Of a DNA stretch of 64,000 nucleotides, positions 55,648 through 64,000 are shown piece by piece. Numbering within the stretch: the first letter of the stretch is position 1; each line of letters starts with the position of its first letter. The translations under genes were made by a program, and so were the position numbers. Below the pieces are notes generated by a model, which saw only the letters and a program-made list of their open reading frames with translations, did no database searches and was not told where the DNA came from. Origin of the DNA: Photobacterium jeanii (GTDB lineage Bacteria; Pseudomonadota; Gammaproteobacteria; Enterobacterales; Vibrionaceae); the NCBI RefSeq assembly GCF_001650345.1, contig NZ_LVHF01000025.1, positions 62,001 to 126,000 on the forward strand, read 5' to 3'.

Positions 55648-58600
55648 ATGCCAAAACGTAATGATATTAAAAGTATTCTGATTCTAGGTGCTGGCCCGAT
55701 TGTTATCGGTCAGGCTTGTGAGTTTGACTACTCGGGTGCACAGGCGTGTAAAGCACTTCGCGAAGAAGGCTACCGCGTTATTCTTGTGAACTCGAACCCA
55801 GCAACAATTATGACTGACCCAGACATGGCAGATGCAACTTACATCGAGCCAATTCACTGGGAAGTTGTTCGCAAGATCATCGAAAAAGAACGTCCAGATG
55901 CGGTACTACCAACTATGGGTGGTCAAACTGCACTGAACTGTGCGCTGGATTTAGAAAAACACGGCGTACTGGAAGAGTTCGGTGTGGAAATGATCGGTGC
56001 GACAGCTGACGCGATTGATAAAGCTGAAGACCGTTCACGCTTCGATAAAGCGATGAAGTCTATCGGTCTTGAGTGTCCACGTGCGGACACGGCGAAGTCG
56101 ATGGAAGAAGCGTACAAAGTACTGGATATGGTGGGTTTCCCATGTATTATTCGTCCATCGTTCACCATGGGGGGGACAGGTGGTGGTATCGCTTATAACA
56201 AAGAAGAGTTTGACGAAATTTGTCGTCGTGGCTTGGATTTGTCGCCAACCAACGAGCTGCTGATTGATGAATCTTTGATTGGCTGGAAAGAGTACGAAAT
56301 GGAAGTGGTTCGTGATAAAGCGGACAACTGTATCATCGTATGTTCTATCGAAAACTTCGATGCTATGGGTATCCACACGGGTGACTCAATCACGGTAGCT
56401 CCAGCGCAAACGCTGACAGATAAAGAATACCAGCTGATGCGTAATGCATCGCTAGCAGTTCTACGTGAAATCGGTGTTGAAACTGGCGGTTCAAACGTAC
56501 AGTTTGGTATCAACCCGAAAGATGGCCGTATGGTTATCATCGAAATGAACCCACGTGTATCTCGCTCTTCTGCACTAGCATCGAAAGCAACAGGTTTCCC
56601 AATCGCTAAGATTGCGGCAAAACTAGCCGTTGGCTTTACGCTAGACGAACTACAAAACGATATCACAGGTGGCAAGACGCCGGCTTCATTCGAGCCAACT
56701 ATCGACTATGTAGTGACTAAGATCCCTCGCTTTAACTTTGAAAAATTTGCTGGTGCGAACGACCGTCTAACGACACAGATGAAGTCGGTTGGTGAGGTAA
56801 TGGCGATTGGTCGTAACCAACAAGAATCACTACAAAAAGCACTGCGCGGCCTAGAAGTTGGCGCAACTGGTTTTGATGAAATGGTTGACCTAGATGCACC
56901 TGATGCATTAACAACGATTCGTCACGAACTAAAAGATGCGGGCGCAGAGCGTATTTGGTACATCGCTGATGCATTCCGTGCTGGCATGTCAGTAGATGGT
57001 GTGTTCAATCTTACGAACATCGACCGCTGGTTCCTAGTTCAAATTGAAGACTTAGTGAAAGCTGAGCAAGCAGTGAAAGAGGGCGGTTTTGCCGGTCTTA
57101 ATGCTGAGGTACTAGGTAAGCTAAAACGTAAAGGCTTTGCGGATGCGCGTTTGGCTAAGTTACTCGGTGTGGCAGAAAGCGAGATCCGTCGCTTGCGTGA
57201 CCAGTTCGACATTCATCCTGTATACAAGCGTGTTGATACTTGTGCGGCAGAGTTCTCTTCTGATACTGCTTACATGTATTCATCATACGATGAAGAGTGT
57301 GAAGCGAACCCAACCGACAAAGATAAAATCATGGTATTGGGCGGTGGTCCAAACCGTATTGGTCAAGGTATCGAGTTTGACTACTGTTGTGTACACGCAT
57401 CACTAGCGCTGCGCGAAGACGGTTACGAAACCATTATGGTGAACTGTAACCCAGAGACAGTATCGACTGACTACGATACCTCTGACCGTCTGTACTTTGA
57501 ACCAGTAACACTGGAAGACGTACTTGCGATTGCTCGTGTTGAGAAGCCAAAAGGCGTTATCGTTCAGTACGGTGGTCAAACACCACTGAAACTGGCGCGC
57601 GCCCTAGAAGCGGCTGGCGTACCAATTATTGGTACTAGCCCAGATGCTATCGACCGTGCTGAAGACCGTGAGCGTTTCCAAGCGGCAGTTGAGCGTCTAG
57701 GTCTTAAACAACCAGAAAACGCTACTGTTACTACCATGGAGCAAGCTGTTGAGAAGTCGAAAGAAATTGGTTTCCCATTGGTTGTGCGCCCATCTTACGT
57801 ACTGGGCGGCCGTGCGATGGAAATCGTATACGACGAAACTGACCTACGTCGTTACTTCAACGAAGCGGTAAGCGTATCGAATGAATCACCAGTATTGCTA
57901 GACCGTTTCCTCGACGATGCGGTTGAAGTTGATATCGATGCTATCTGCGACGGTGAGCGTGTGGTTATCGGTGGCATCATGGAGCACATCGAGCAAGCGG
58001 GTGTTCACTCAGGTGACTCTGCATGTTCACTTCCGGCTTACACCCTAAGCCAAGAAATCCAAGATGTGATGCGCCAACAAGTTGAAAAACTGGCATTTGA
58101 GCTAGGTGTTCGTGGTCTGATGAATACCCAGTTTGCGGTGAAAGATAACGAAGTTTACTTAATCGAAGTAAACCCACGTGCTGCACGTACAGTGCCATTC
58201 GTATCGAAAGCAACGGGCGCCCCTCTAGCGAAAATCGCGGCACGTGTAATGGCGGGCCAAACGCTTGAAGCACAAGGCTTTACTAAAGAAATCATTCCTC
58301 CTTACTACTCAGTGAAGGAAGTGGTACTGCCGTTTAACAAGTTCCCAGGCGTTGACCCACTGTTAGGCCCAGAAATGCGCTCAACAGGTGAGGTGATGGG
58401 TGTCGGTGATACGTTTGCAGAAGCATTCGCTAAAGCTGAGCTGGGTTGTAGTAAAGAGAAGCAAGCGAAAGGTCGCGCACTTCTGTCTGTTCGTGAAAAT
58501 GACAAGCAGCGTGTCGTTGACCTAGCGTCTAAGCTAATCAAACTGGGCTACGAGTTGGATGCGACTCACGGTACTGCTGTGATTCTCGGTGAAGCGGGTA

Positions 58601-58872
58601 TCAACCCTCGTCTAGTGAACAAGGTACACGAAGGTCGTCCACACATTCTTGACCGTATCAAGAACAACGAATACTCCTACATCGTGAACACGGCAGAAGG
58701 TCGTCAAGCGATTGAAGATTCTAAAGTACTACGTCGTGGCGCGCTGGCTGAGAAAGTGAACTACACCACGACGCTAAATGCTGCGTTTGCAACTTGTATG
58801 TCTTGGACTGCCGATGACCGTAATAAGGTAACGTCGGTACAAGAGCTACATGCACGAGTGAAAAACGCGTAA
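55648..58872 (+). CDS. carB: Carbamoyl-phosphate synthase large subunit
   Basis: Synthesises carbamoyl phosphate from bicarbonate, ammonia and two ATP. 1074 residues (E. coli 1073). Two homologous ATP-grasp halves, each with a Gly-rich start ([34 protein letters not shown]), RPSF/RPSY segments and EMNPR / EVNPR metal sites; C-terminal MGS-like allosteric domain. SD GGAG before ATG 55648. High codon bias. Confidence 0.97.
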   Translation: MPKRNDIKSILILGAGPIVIGQACEFDYSGAQACKALREEGYRVILVNSNPATIMTDPDMADATYIEPIHWEVVRKIIEKERPDAVLPTMGGQTALNCALDLEKHGVLEEFGVEMIGATADAIDKAEDRSRFDKAMKSIGLECPRADTAKSMEEAYKVLDMVGFPCIIRPSFTMGGTGGGIAYNKEEFDEICRRGLDLSPTNELLIDESLIGWKEYEMEVVRDKADNCIIVCSIENFDAMGIHTGDSITVAPAQTLTDKEYQLMRNASLAVLREIGVETGGSNVQFGINPKDGRMVIIEMNPRVSRSSALASKATGFPIAKIAAKLAVGFTLDELQNDITGGKTPASFEPTIDYVVTKIPRFNFEKFAGANDRLTTQMKSVGEVMAIGRNQQESLQKALRGLEVGATGFDEMVDLDAPDALTTIRHELKDAGAERIWYIADAFRAGMSVDGVFNLTNIDRWFLVQIEDLVKAEQAVKEGGFAGLNAEVLGKLKRKGFADARLAKLLGVAESEIRRLRDQFDIHPVYKRVDTCAAEFSSDTAYMYSSYDEECEANPTDKDKIMVLGGGPNRIGQGIEFDYCCVHASLALREDGYETIMVNCNPETVSTDYDTSDRLYFEPVTLEDVLAIARVEKPKGVIVQYGGQTPLKLARALEAAGVPIIGTSPDAIDRAEDRERFQAAVERLGLKQPENATVTTMEQAVEKSKEIGFPLVVRPSYVLGGRAMEIVYDETDLRRYFNEAVSVSNESPVLLDRFLDDAVEVDIDAICDGERVVIGGIMEHIEQAGVHSGDSACSLPAYTLSQEIQDVMRQQVEKLAFELGVRGLMNTQFAVKDNEVYLIEVNPRAARTVPFVSKATGAPLAKIAARVMAGQTLEAQGFTKEIIPPYYSVKEVVLPFNKFPGVDPLLGPEMRSTGEVMGVGDTFAEAFAKAELGCSKEKQAKGRALLSVRENDKQRVVDLASKLIKLGYELDATHGTAVILGEAGINPRLVNKVHEGRPHILDRIKNNEYSYIVNTAEGRQAIEDSKVLRRGALAEKVNYTTTLNAAFATCMSWTADDRNKVTSVQELHARVKNA

Positions 58873-58903
58873 TTGTTAGCACTGTAGCTACATATACGAA
58901 TTC

Positions 58904-58930
58904 AAACCCGCCGAAATGGCGGGTTTTTTT
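58904..58930 (+). terminator. Intrinsic terminator of carAB
   Basis: AAACCCGCC / GGCGGGTTT stem, 5-base loop, then T run. Confidence 0.92.
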
Positions 58931-59030
58931 GTATTTTACGTAGCGTTAATCAGAGTCTGTTTTTGATTTCAGCTTTAGCACGTGACACAAATTGAGACTC
59001 ACCACGGAGATACACACTTTGTCGCCGTTA

Positions 59031-59488
59031 TTACCTGAAAATGCCTTGCACCTATAATCGATTAACGTAAAATGAGCGCGTCACAATCGGGTGACTTCTT
59101 TGGAGACTTAAATGAACGATACCGACCATCCCCCGAGTATGAAGGTGGAAAATCAAACCATTTGATGGTGTCGGCCTCCTATTGTCCGAATCGTCAGTGG
59201 TTCGGAAAGCATTTCTTAGCAATTCATATAGCATTGTCTGCTTAATTTTTTAGCAAGCAATCTAGCTTTATCGTTTTCCTCGATTTTCTTGCCCCATTCT
59301 CAAGTTTGAATTTATCCAGTTAGCTTATATATCAAAGCTAGGTTTGCGTGTGTTTACATCAATTGCCTTTAGGCCGTTGTAAAACTACGCGATAAACCTA
59401 TTGTTTGGTGTTTGCTGTAGGTTAGTTCTGGTGGTCGTTACTGTTGGCTGAATGTCATGTTCAGCAATTGCCAATCGGGAGATTCGCT
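59031..59488 (+). promoter_or_regulatory. Promoter and long leader of the Mg2+ transporter gene
   Basis: TATAAT at 59053-59058 with a plausible TTACCT 16 bases upstream; expected start near 59065, giving a leader of about 420 bases. Hairpins in order: GTCAC / GTGAC (59080-59095); CCG-ACCATC (59122-59130) with GATGGT-GT-CGG (59164-59174); alternative ACCAT / ATGGT (59157-59169) that competes for the same right arm; TCCGAA / TTCGGA (59185-59206); GCTGAA / TTCAGC (59447-59465) just before the SD. A pyrimidine-rich, C-containing stretch (about 59271-59310) resembles a Rho-loading region. No match to the M-box riboswitch. Confidence 0.6.
59112..59165 (+). CDS. 17-residue leader peptide ORF of the Mg2+ transporter
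   Basis: MNDTDHPPSMKVENQTI, ATG 59112 to TGA 59163-59165, with TTTGGAG 7 bases upstream. The first eight residues include two Asp and two Pro codons. Its own codons form the left arms of both competing hairpins. It lies 323 bases before mgtE. The layout resembles the mgtL leader of enterobacteria, in which Asp/Pro-rich nascent peptides destabilise ribosomes at low Mg2+; the function here is inferred. Confidence 0.55.
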   Translation: MNDTDHPPSMKVENQTI

Positions 59489-60337
59489 ATGGCGGTAATG
59501 AACTATGCAGTGGATACTGCAACTCAACAGTTAGCACAAAATGATGTGCTGGCAGTAAAAAATGCATTCTTAAAGTACGACATCGAAGAACAAGCACGCT
59601 TGTTAGTCGTGATGCCTATTTCAGAGGCGATTGCCGTACTTCACGAATGCCCTTTAAAGCATGTGCAGCATTTGCTTGATCGTCTCGATGAGATGAACGA
59701 AGAAAAGCGGATGCGACACTTAGCCAGTGGCTTGGGTTTAATTTGCTCAGAGGCAGAGCCTGCGGGCCACTACTTGAAAAATACGGTGATGTGTCACGTG
59801 CGCGAGCGTATTGGATGGATCATTGGTTTAGCGCTATTAGGCATTGTATCGGGATTGATCATCTCGCATTACGAAGACACTTTAAGCCAGTTAGTGCTGC
59901 TTGCGGTGTACATGCCTGTGATTGCTGCTGCAGGTGGTAACACAGGCTCGCAAGCGGCGACGTTAGTCGTGCGGGCATTGGCGATGGAAGAGATCAGAAC
60001 CCGAGATTGGCTAGCGGTACTTTGGAAAGAGTTTCGCGTGGCCTTGGTGATTGCTGGCGTATTAGCGGCGGTGATCATTGGTCGAGTGATCATGTTTAGC
60101 GATGGTTCTACTTTGCCGATTGGGATCCAGCTGCAAGATGTGGCGATGGCAATTGGGATGGCGATTTCCATTCAAGTCGTGCTCTCAACCAGTATTGGCG
60201 GTGTATTACCTATGATTGCCCGTGCATGTAAGCTCGACCCCGCGGTGTTGGTAAGCCCAGTATTAGCATCTGTTGTTGATATTACAGGTATGATGATCTA
60301 TTTCACCACGGTGAACTGGATGCTGGGGTTAAGCTAG
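59489..60337 (+). CDS. MgtE-type Mg2+ transporter without CBS domains
   Basis: 282 residues, ATG 59489 with GGGAG 8-9 bases upstream; the frame opens further upstream but the SD supports this start. A short cytoplasmic N domain (about 1-90, LLVVMPISEAIAVLHECPL, reduced MgtE-N) leads directly to the five-helix transport domain (from about 105) with GGNTGSQAATLVVRALA and a late DITGMMIYF that carries the pore Asp. The regulatory CBS pair of typical MgtE (about 450 residues) is missing. Mg2+ (or other divalent cation) import is inferred from the transport domain. Confidence 0.88.
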   Translation: MAVMNYAVDTATQQLAQNDVLAVKNAFLKYDIEEQARLLVVMPISEAIAVLHECPLKHVQHLLDRLDEMNEEKRMRHLASGLGLICSEAEPAGHYLKNTVMCHVRERIGWIIGLALLGIVSGLIISHYEDTLSQLVLLAVYMPVIAAAGGNTGSQAATLVVRALAMEEIRTRDWLAVLWKEFRVALVIAGVLAAVIIGRVIMFSDGSTLPIGIQLQDVAMAIGMAISIQVVLSTSIGGVLPMIARACKLDPAVLVSPVLASVVDITGMMIYFTTVNWMLGLS

Positions 60338-60387
60338 GCGCGTCATTACTATCTTGGTGACAATACCTAAATCCATGGTGAATCAAT

Positions 60388-60422
60388 AAAAAGCCCTTCT
60401 ACCAATGTGAGAAGGGCTTTTT
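60388..60422. terminator. Bidirectional terminator
   Basis: AAAAAGCCCTTCT / AGAAGGGCTTTTT, 9-base loop, T runs on both strands, between convergent mgtE and dacB. Confidence 0.93.
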
Positions 60423-60445
60423 GCTATCTGTAAGTTGTTAATGCG

Positions 60446-61948
60446 CTATTGCTGTGGCTGGTTAGGCGCTTTTCCTTCGACTGTCGGGTTAGGAGTGCGG
60501 TTAAAGTCATAGTGGTACAGTGTGGTGTAGAAGGCTTGCTCAAATAGCGTAATGGCAGGCGTGATCGGTTTTTCACTGTCGCGCTCGATTGGGTGATAGC
60601 TATTAACGAGTTGTACCACGGTTAGCTTTTTACCTGATTGAGTGGTGATAAAACCAGCAAGGTTGGCGGCACCGTATAAGGAGCCTGTTTTCGCCGTTAA
60701 GTTACCAGCGAGTGGTGGTTTGCGCACACTTGGACGATAGCGAAGGGTGCCGCTTTGATCAGCAACCGGAAAAGTCTCAAGCAGTTTTAAGGTTTCGTTG
60801 TGCTGGTGGATGTAAGTAAGTACTTCATTGAGCTGCGCCGCGCTTAATCGATTATTGCGCGATAGACCTGAACCATCAGCAAGTACGGCATTGTCTAAGT
60901 TCAATCCCGCTTTTTCTTTGAGGATCGCTTTGATCGCATGAGTACCATTTGCGAAGTTGCCTGCTTGGTCGTAGTAAAGCCGTCCTAGCGTTTTGGCTAG
61001 GTTATCAGCAATCAGGTTGTCGGAGTCTTTGAGTAAAATATCGATAAGCTCTGACAGTGGTTTGGAATGATGGCGAGCGATGACTTTGCCTTGAGCGTTA
61101 TCATTCCTTAATACTTGCCCTGAAAAACGGATCCCTGTGCGTTGTAACTCTTTCTTGATCACATCAGCGGTGTACTTGACGGTATCTTGAACGGCAAAGT
61201 TCAGCGGCAGAGGTTTATCGCGCTGTATTAAACAGCCACTTAATTGGTAGTGGTTGTTGGCTTTGGCTGACAAATTAAGCTCGCAAAATTGCGCTTTTTG
61301 TTGGGTTTTATCAACAATGGTGGCGTTGGTGGTGACGCGAATAGGTTGATGGCTTGGCACATTCACCCGGGTTAGTTGCCCCAATGGTTTATTGCTGTAA
61401 AGCGCCCCTTGTACACAGTTGTGTTCTAGGCTGATACTGCTTGCTGGTGCGCTATAGCACACTCCGAGAATATCCCAAGGTAAGCCTGCTACATGCTCAT
61501 TACCACTAAATACTTTGCCATTTAAGTAAATATTGCCATCAAGATGACGGATCCCTTGCTGTTTTAGTGTTTTTAGCAGCTGTGCCAGTTGTTGGCGACT
61601 AAGCAGTGGGTCACCACTAAAAGTGATCACAACATCTTGGTTGTGGTTACTTTCTGATAGCGCGAGTGTGGTTTCAAACTGAAAATCAGCAGGTAAATAT
61701 AAGGTAGCCGCTAAGGCGGTCAGTAATTTTTGGGTGCTGGCTGGAGCTTGTAATTGTTCTTGATTATGGCTCGCCAGCCGTTCACCCGTATTTGTGTCAG
61801 TAATTAGGTAGCTGGTGTTATGTCCCGCTGGTAAAGCATTAAAGCTTGGGGCTAGTGCATTATCAAGCGCAGAGGCTGAGCTTAAAATAGGAAAAGTGGT
61901 GCTGATGAATAGCGCAAGCGCACAACAGTAGTGAATTCGGTTAATCAT
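60446..61948 (-). CDS. dacB: D-Ala-D-Ala carboxypeptidase/endopeptidase DacB (PBP4)
   Basis: Periplasmic low-molecular-weight penicillin-binding protein that trims peptidoglycan cross-links. About 500 residues from ATG 61948 (E. coli 477); the frame opens with ATGs up to 61984 and the true start is uncertain because no SD is strong. Signal peptide near INRIHYCCALALF. Active-site motifs SxxK (ASTQKLLTALAA), SDN (LKDSDNLIADNLAK) and KTG (LTAKTGSLYG). Located next to the porin and greA; dacB/greA adjacency is conserved in E. coli. Confidence 0.93.
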   Translation of the reverse strand: MINRIHYCCALALFISTTFPILSSASALDNALAPSFNALPAGHNTSYLITDTNTGERLASHNQEQLQAPASTQKLLTALAATLYLPADFQFETTLALSESNHNQDVVITFSGDPLLSRQQLAQLLKTLKQQGIRHLDGNIYLNGKVFSGNEHVAGLPWDILGVCYSAPASSISLEHNCVQGALYSNKPLGQLTRVNVPSHQPIRVTTNATIVDKTQQKAQFCELNLSAKANNHYQLSGCLIQRDKPLPLNFAVQDTVKYTADVIKKELQRTGIRFSGQVLRNDNAQGKVIARHHSKPLSELIDILLKDSDNLIADNLAKTLGRLYYDQAGNFANGTHAIKAILKEKAGLNLDNAVLADGSGLSRNNRLSAAQLNEVLTYIHQHNETLKLLETFPVADQSGTLRYRPSVRKPPLAGNLTAKTGSLYGAANLAGFITTQSGKKLTVVQLVNSYHPIERDSEKPITPAITLFEQAFYTTLYHYDFNRTPNPTVEGKAPNQPQQ

Positions 61949-62017
61949 AATGCTAGCTGGATAACAAATCATGTTATGCATCATAGCGAAAAGGGCTGTG
62001 TTATTGTCAGGAAAAAC

Positions 62018-62047
62018 AAAAAACGCAGACCGAAGCCTGCGTTTTTT
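62018..62047 (-). terminator. Terminator of the porin gene
   Basis: AAAAAACGCAG / CTGCGTTTTTT stem with an 8-base loop and T run on the - strand, 31 bases past the porin stop codon. Confidence 0.88.
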
Positions 62048-62077
62048 TAGGCGTTTACACTTTCAATCCAATCGGGA

Positions 62078-63049
62078 TTAGAAGTCGTAACGTGCACCAA
62101 GAACGAACTCGTCTTTGTTACGCTCGTTTTTAACATCAGTCTTAGCTTGGTCTAGCTTGTAAGAAGCGTAAGTACGGAAGTTTGGTGTGAAGTAGTAAGT
62201 TGCGTCAACAGCATATGCGTTAACAGCAGCTTCTTGTGTGCCTGTATCACGTGATTTTAGGTAGTTGTAAGTACCAGAGAATACTAGTTTGTCTAGAGAG
62301 TACTTAGCTGCAAATTCGTAACCACGAGATTTTTCAGACAGTACTTTGTTTAGTTTAGTGTTACGTGCGTCTTGGTAAAGACCTGCTACGTAGAAATCAC
62401 CGATTTCGTAAGAAACAGCAGCAAAAGCTTGCTTAGCTTTGTCTTGATCTGCTTTATTGCTTTCGATTTTTTGCTCAGTGTAACCAGCACCGAAACGAAG
62501 ACCCATGTCTAGCGAGTACATTGCACCTAGTGCGTAACCGTCGTTTTTCTCACCGTCAGCTTTGCTGTCTTTGAAACGGTAGTTAGCTTTAACTACTAGG
62601 TTGTCGAAAGAACCTGTGTAAGCAAGGCTGTTCGAAGCGCGGTCAGCAGCTTCGATTTTAGAACCTGCACCGTTTCCGTGGTAAGCCATGATATCTGTGA
62701 AGTCAGTGATCATGCCTAGAGTACCGTCGATCTTACCGTAAACAACTTGGCCGTACTCAGAACCGATACCAGCGTAAAGTTTACGGTTTTCGTTTTTGCT
62801 TTCGTCTGCGCGGAATTCACGCTCGAAGAAACCAAGACCGTAAACTGAATCAGAAATGTCTGATTTAGCTGCGATGTTTACACGAGTACGAGTGTTGTCA
62901 GTAACAACGCTGTCTTTTAGAGCTGCACGAGCTTCAACACGGCCGCCGATAGCTAGGCTTGAAGTTTCGTCAGAGTATACTTCTGCAGCTTGAGCTGCAC
63001 CAGATAGAGTCGCTGCTGCTACTGCTAGAGCAATCAGGTTCTTGTTCAT
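62078..63049 (-). CDS. Outer-membrane porin, OmpU/OmpL-like
   Basis: 323-residue beta-barrel general porin. Signal peptide MNKNLIALAVAAATLSGAAQA then mature AEVYSDE. Alternating amphipathic strands, LYAGIGSEYGQVVYGKIDG (constriction-loop region), and C-terminal aromatic ...GARYDF, the beta-barrel assembly signal. Gram-negative Vibrionaceae porins of this group are under ToxR/osmotic control; regulation here is not visible. Strong codon bias suggests high expression. Confidence 0.92.
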   Translation of the reverse strand: MNKNLIALAVAAATLSGAAQAAEVYSDETSSLAIGGRVEARAALKDSVVTDNTRTRVNIAAKSDISDSVYGLGFFEREFRADESKNENRKLYAGIGSEYGQVVYGKIDGTLGMITDFTDIMAYHGNGAGSKIEAADRASNSLAYTGSFDNLVVKANYRFKDSKADGEKNDGYALGAMYSLDMGLRFGAGYTEQKIESNKADQDKAKQAFAAVSYEIGDFYVAGLYQDARNTKLNKVLSEKSRGYEFAAKYSLDKLVFSGTYNYLKSRDTGTQEAAVNAYAVDATYYFTPNFRTYASYKLDQAKTDVKNERNKDEFVLGARYDF

Positions 63050-63524
63050 TGCTGAATCCTTTTAAATTTTTTATTAGATGCACTTCACTGTGTAAATGCA
63101 TGGCGTTCTTTTTACTGGTTCCAGCAGGGTATGGTTAGTAAAAAAAGCTAAAAAAAATGTTTTTTTCAGGCTTAGGTTTGATGTGTTATTAATTTAAGTT
63201 AGTTAAAACAGCTAGTTATGCTTGTTGATTAAAGTTCAGTCAAAAAAGTGAAATTTAGTATGTTTTAGAAAAAGATAGGCAGTAGCTTGTGTTTGTTTTC
63301 GCTTTTTTGTGGTGGGAAATGTGACCTTTGCATCATTATTTCATTAATAAATCAGCTATGTAGCGAATTTGATATAAGTCGGAAGTAAAACGTCAGGTGG
63401 TGATCTCTCGGCTATATTTGTTTAAAATACGCAGTAATCTTTTTTGCATTAATGATACTCAGTAAATACTGAGTAGGTTTTGTTTGTCTTAAAATGCGAT
63501 GGCATTAAGACTGAGGTAGTTGAA
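63050..63524. promoter_or_regulatory. Divergent porin/greA control region with two greA leader hairpins
   Basis: 475 bases, AT-rich, with long A and T tracts near 63141-63175 upstream of the porin. A perfect 9-base inverted repeat TACTCAGTA-AA-TACTGAGTA lies at 63456-63475, and a hairpin GTCTT-AA-AATGC / GCATT-AAGAC at 63486-63511 ends just before the greA SD (GAGG, 63514-63517). No other gene is visible. Confidence 0.5.
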
Positions 63525-63998
63525 ATGGATAAAGTACCAATGACTGTTCGTGGCGAGCAGCTGCTACGCCACGAACTTGAAGCGCTAATGAAACGTCGTC
63601 CTATTATTTCACAAGCGATCGGTGAAGCGCGTGAATTGGGCGATCTAAAAGAAAATGCGGAATACCATGCGGCACGTGAAGAGCAAGGTATTTGTGAAGC
63701 GCAAATTCGTGATATCGAATACAAGCTATCTGTAGCGCAAGTAATCGACGTAACCAAGATGAACAACACAGGTAAAGTGATTTTTGGTGTGACGGTAAAT
63801 CTAATCGACGTTGAAACCGATGAAGAAGTGACTTACCAAATCGTTGGTGATGATGAAGCTGACATCAAAGCAGGTCGTATCTCGGTTAATTCACCAATCG
63901 CTCGTGGTCTGATCGGTAAAGAAGAAGGTGACGAAGTGGTAATCGCGACACCTGGCGGTCAGAAAGAGTTTGAAATCGAGAAAGTAGAGTACATTTAA
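63525..63998 (+). CDS. greA: Transcript cleavage factor GreA
   Basis: Rescues backtracked RNA polymerase. 157 residues (E. coli 158). Coiled-coil tip with the acidic motif in [20 protein letters not shown], then a C-terminal FKBP-like domain ([19 protein letters not shown]). Start ATG 63525 ([12 protein letters not shown]) with GAGG 7 bases upstream; a TTG at 63480 opens the frame further upstream. The stop codon is at 63996-63998, so the gene is complete. Confidence 0.97.
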   Translation: MDKVPMTVRGEQLLRHELEALMKRRPIISQAIGEARELGDLKENAEYHAAREEQGICEAQIRDIEYKLSVAQVIDVTKMNNTGKVIFGVTVNLIDVETDEEVTYQIVGDDEADIKAGRISVNSPIARGLIGKEEGDEVVIATPGGQKEFEIEKVEYI

Positions 63999-64000
63999 TC

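Noticed and set aside
59065..59488. M-box (ykoK) riboswitch upstream of mgtE
   Set aside because: The conserved GTTAGGTGAGGCTCCTAT-type segment and the paired loops are absent.

Overview
The window reads as one contiguous piece of a gammaproteobacterial chromosome, almost certainly a member of the Vibrionaceae (Vibrio, Photobacterium, Grimontia or a relative). The evidence is gene content plus synteny: a VpsR-type regulator, an HlyU-type ArsR repressor, an OmpU-like porin, an NptA Na+/phosphate transporter and a small DUF3545-type protein sit among housekeeping blocks in the enterobacterial/vibrio order (fldB|xerD-dsbC-recJ-prfB-lysS; mutH..rppH-ptsP-lgt-thyA; rpsT|murJ-ribF-ileS-lspA-fkpB-ispH; dapB-carA-carB; dacB|greA). 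No rRNA, tRNA, CRISPR array, insertion sequence, prophage or integron was seen.

Layout. 1-5.5 kb: the end of an unidentified gene, a DAACS-family symporter, grcA with an FNR-type promoter, nfo, two tiny ORFs with strong Shine-Dalgarno sequences, ung, a hemerythrin protein and a DUF3545-type protein. 5.5-13.4 kb: a long leader then an AGCS alanine/glycine symporter, an AT-rich lipoprotein, yaaA, the trmN6-srmB pair (srmB preceded by an 11-residue uORF) and brnQ. 13.4-21.4 kb: fldB, xerD, dsbC, recJ, prfB with its programmed frameshift, lysS and a lipoprotein. 21.4-28.2 kb: a second DAACS symporter with a consensus CRP site, a VpsR-like regulator without GAFTGA, a divergent PACE efflux/LysR pair, a mini-ORF plus DUF1127 gene, and tas. 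28.4-40.4 kb: a DUF6482-like gene, mutH, an AT-rich gap carrying DnaA-box-like repeats, rppH-ptsP-TSUP-lgt, thyA, nptA, nhaA with a small exported protein and nhaR, and hlyU. 40.5-48.5 kb: rpsT and the murJ-to-ispH run. 48.6-64 kb: an RND efflux operon, dapB, carAB, a CBS-less MgtE transporter behind a long leader, dacB, a porin and greA.

How the genes work together. Most of the window is core metabolism and translation: DNA repair (nfo, ung, mutH, recJ, xerD), translation (prfB, lysS, ileS, rpsT), envelope biogenesis (murJ, lspA, lgt, dacB, porin), pyrimidine/arginine, lysine and isoprenoid synthesis (carAB, thyA, dapB, ispH). The rest is sodium-linked transport fitting a marine or brackish organism (two DAACS, AGCS, BrnQ, NptA, NhaA) and drug export (PACE, RND).

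The least ordinary signals lie between the genes. The best is a 17-codon leader ORF rich in Asp and Pro codons upstream of the Mg2+ transporter gene, bracketed by two mutually exclusive hairpins; it resembles in logic the enterobacterial mgtL attenuator. Others are the DnaA-box-like cluster between mutH and rppH, small ORFs with strong SDs before srmB, ung and the DUF1127 gene, and a DsbC that lacks both cysteines of its second disulfide. All coordinates and motifs were read by eye; no database search or folding program was run.
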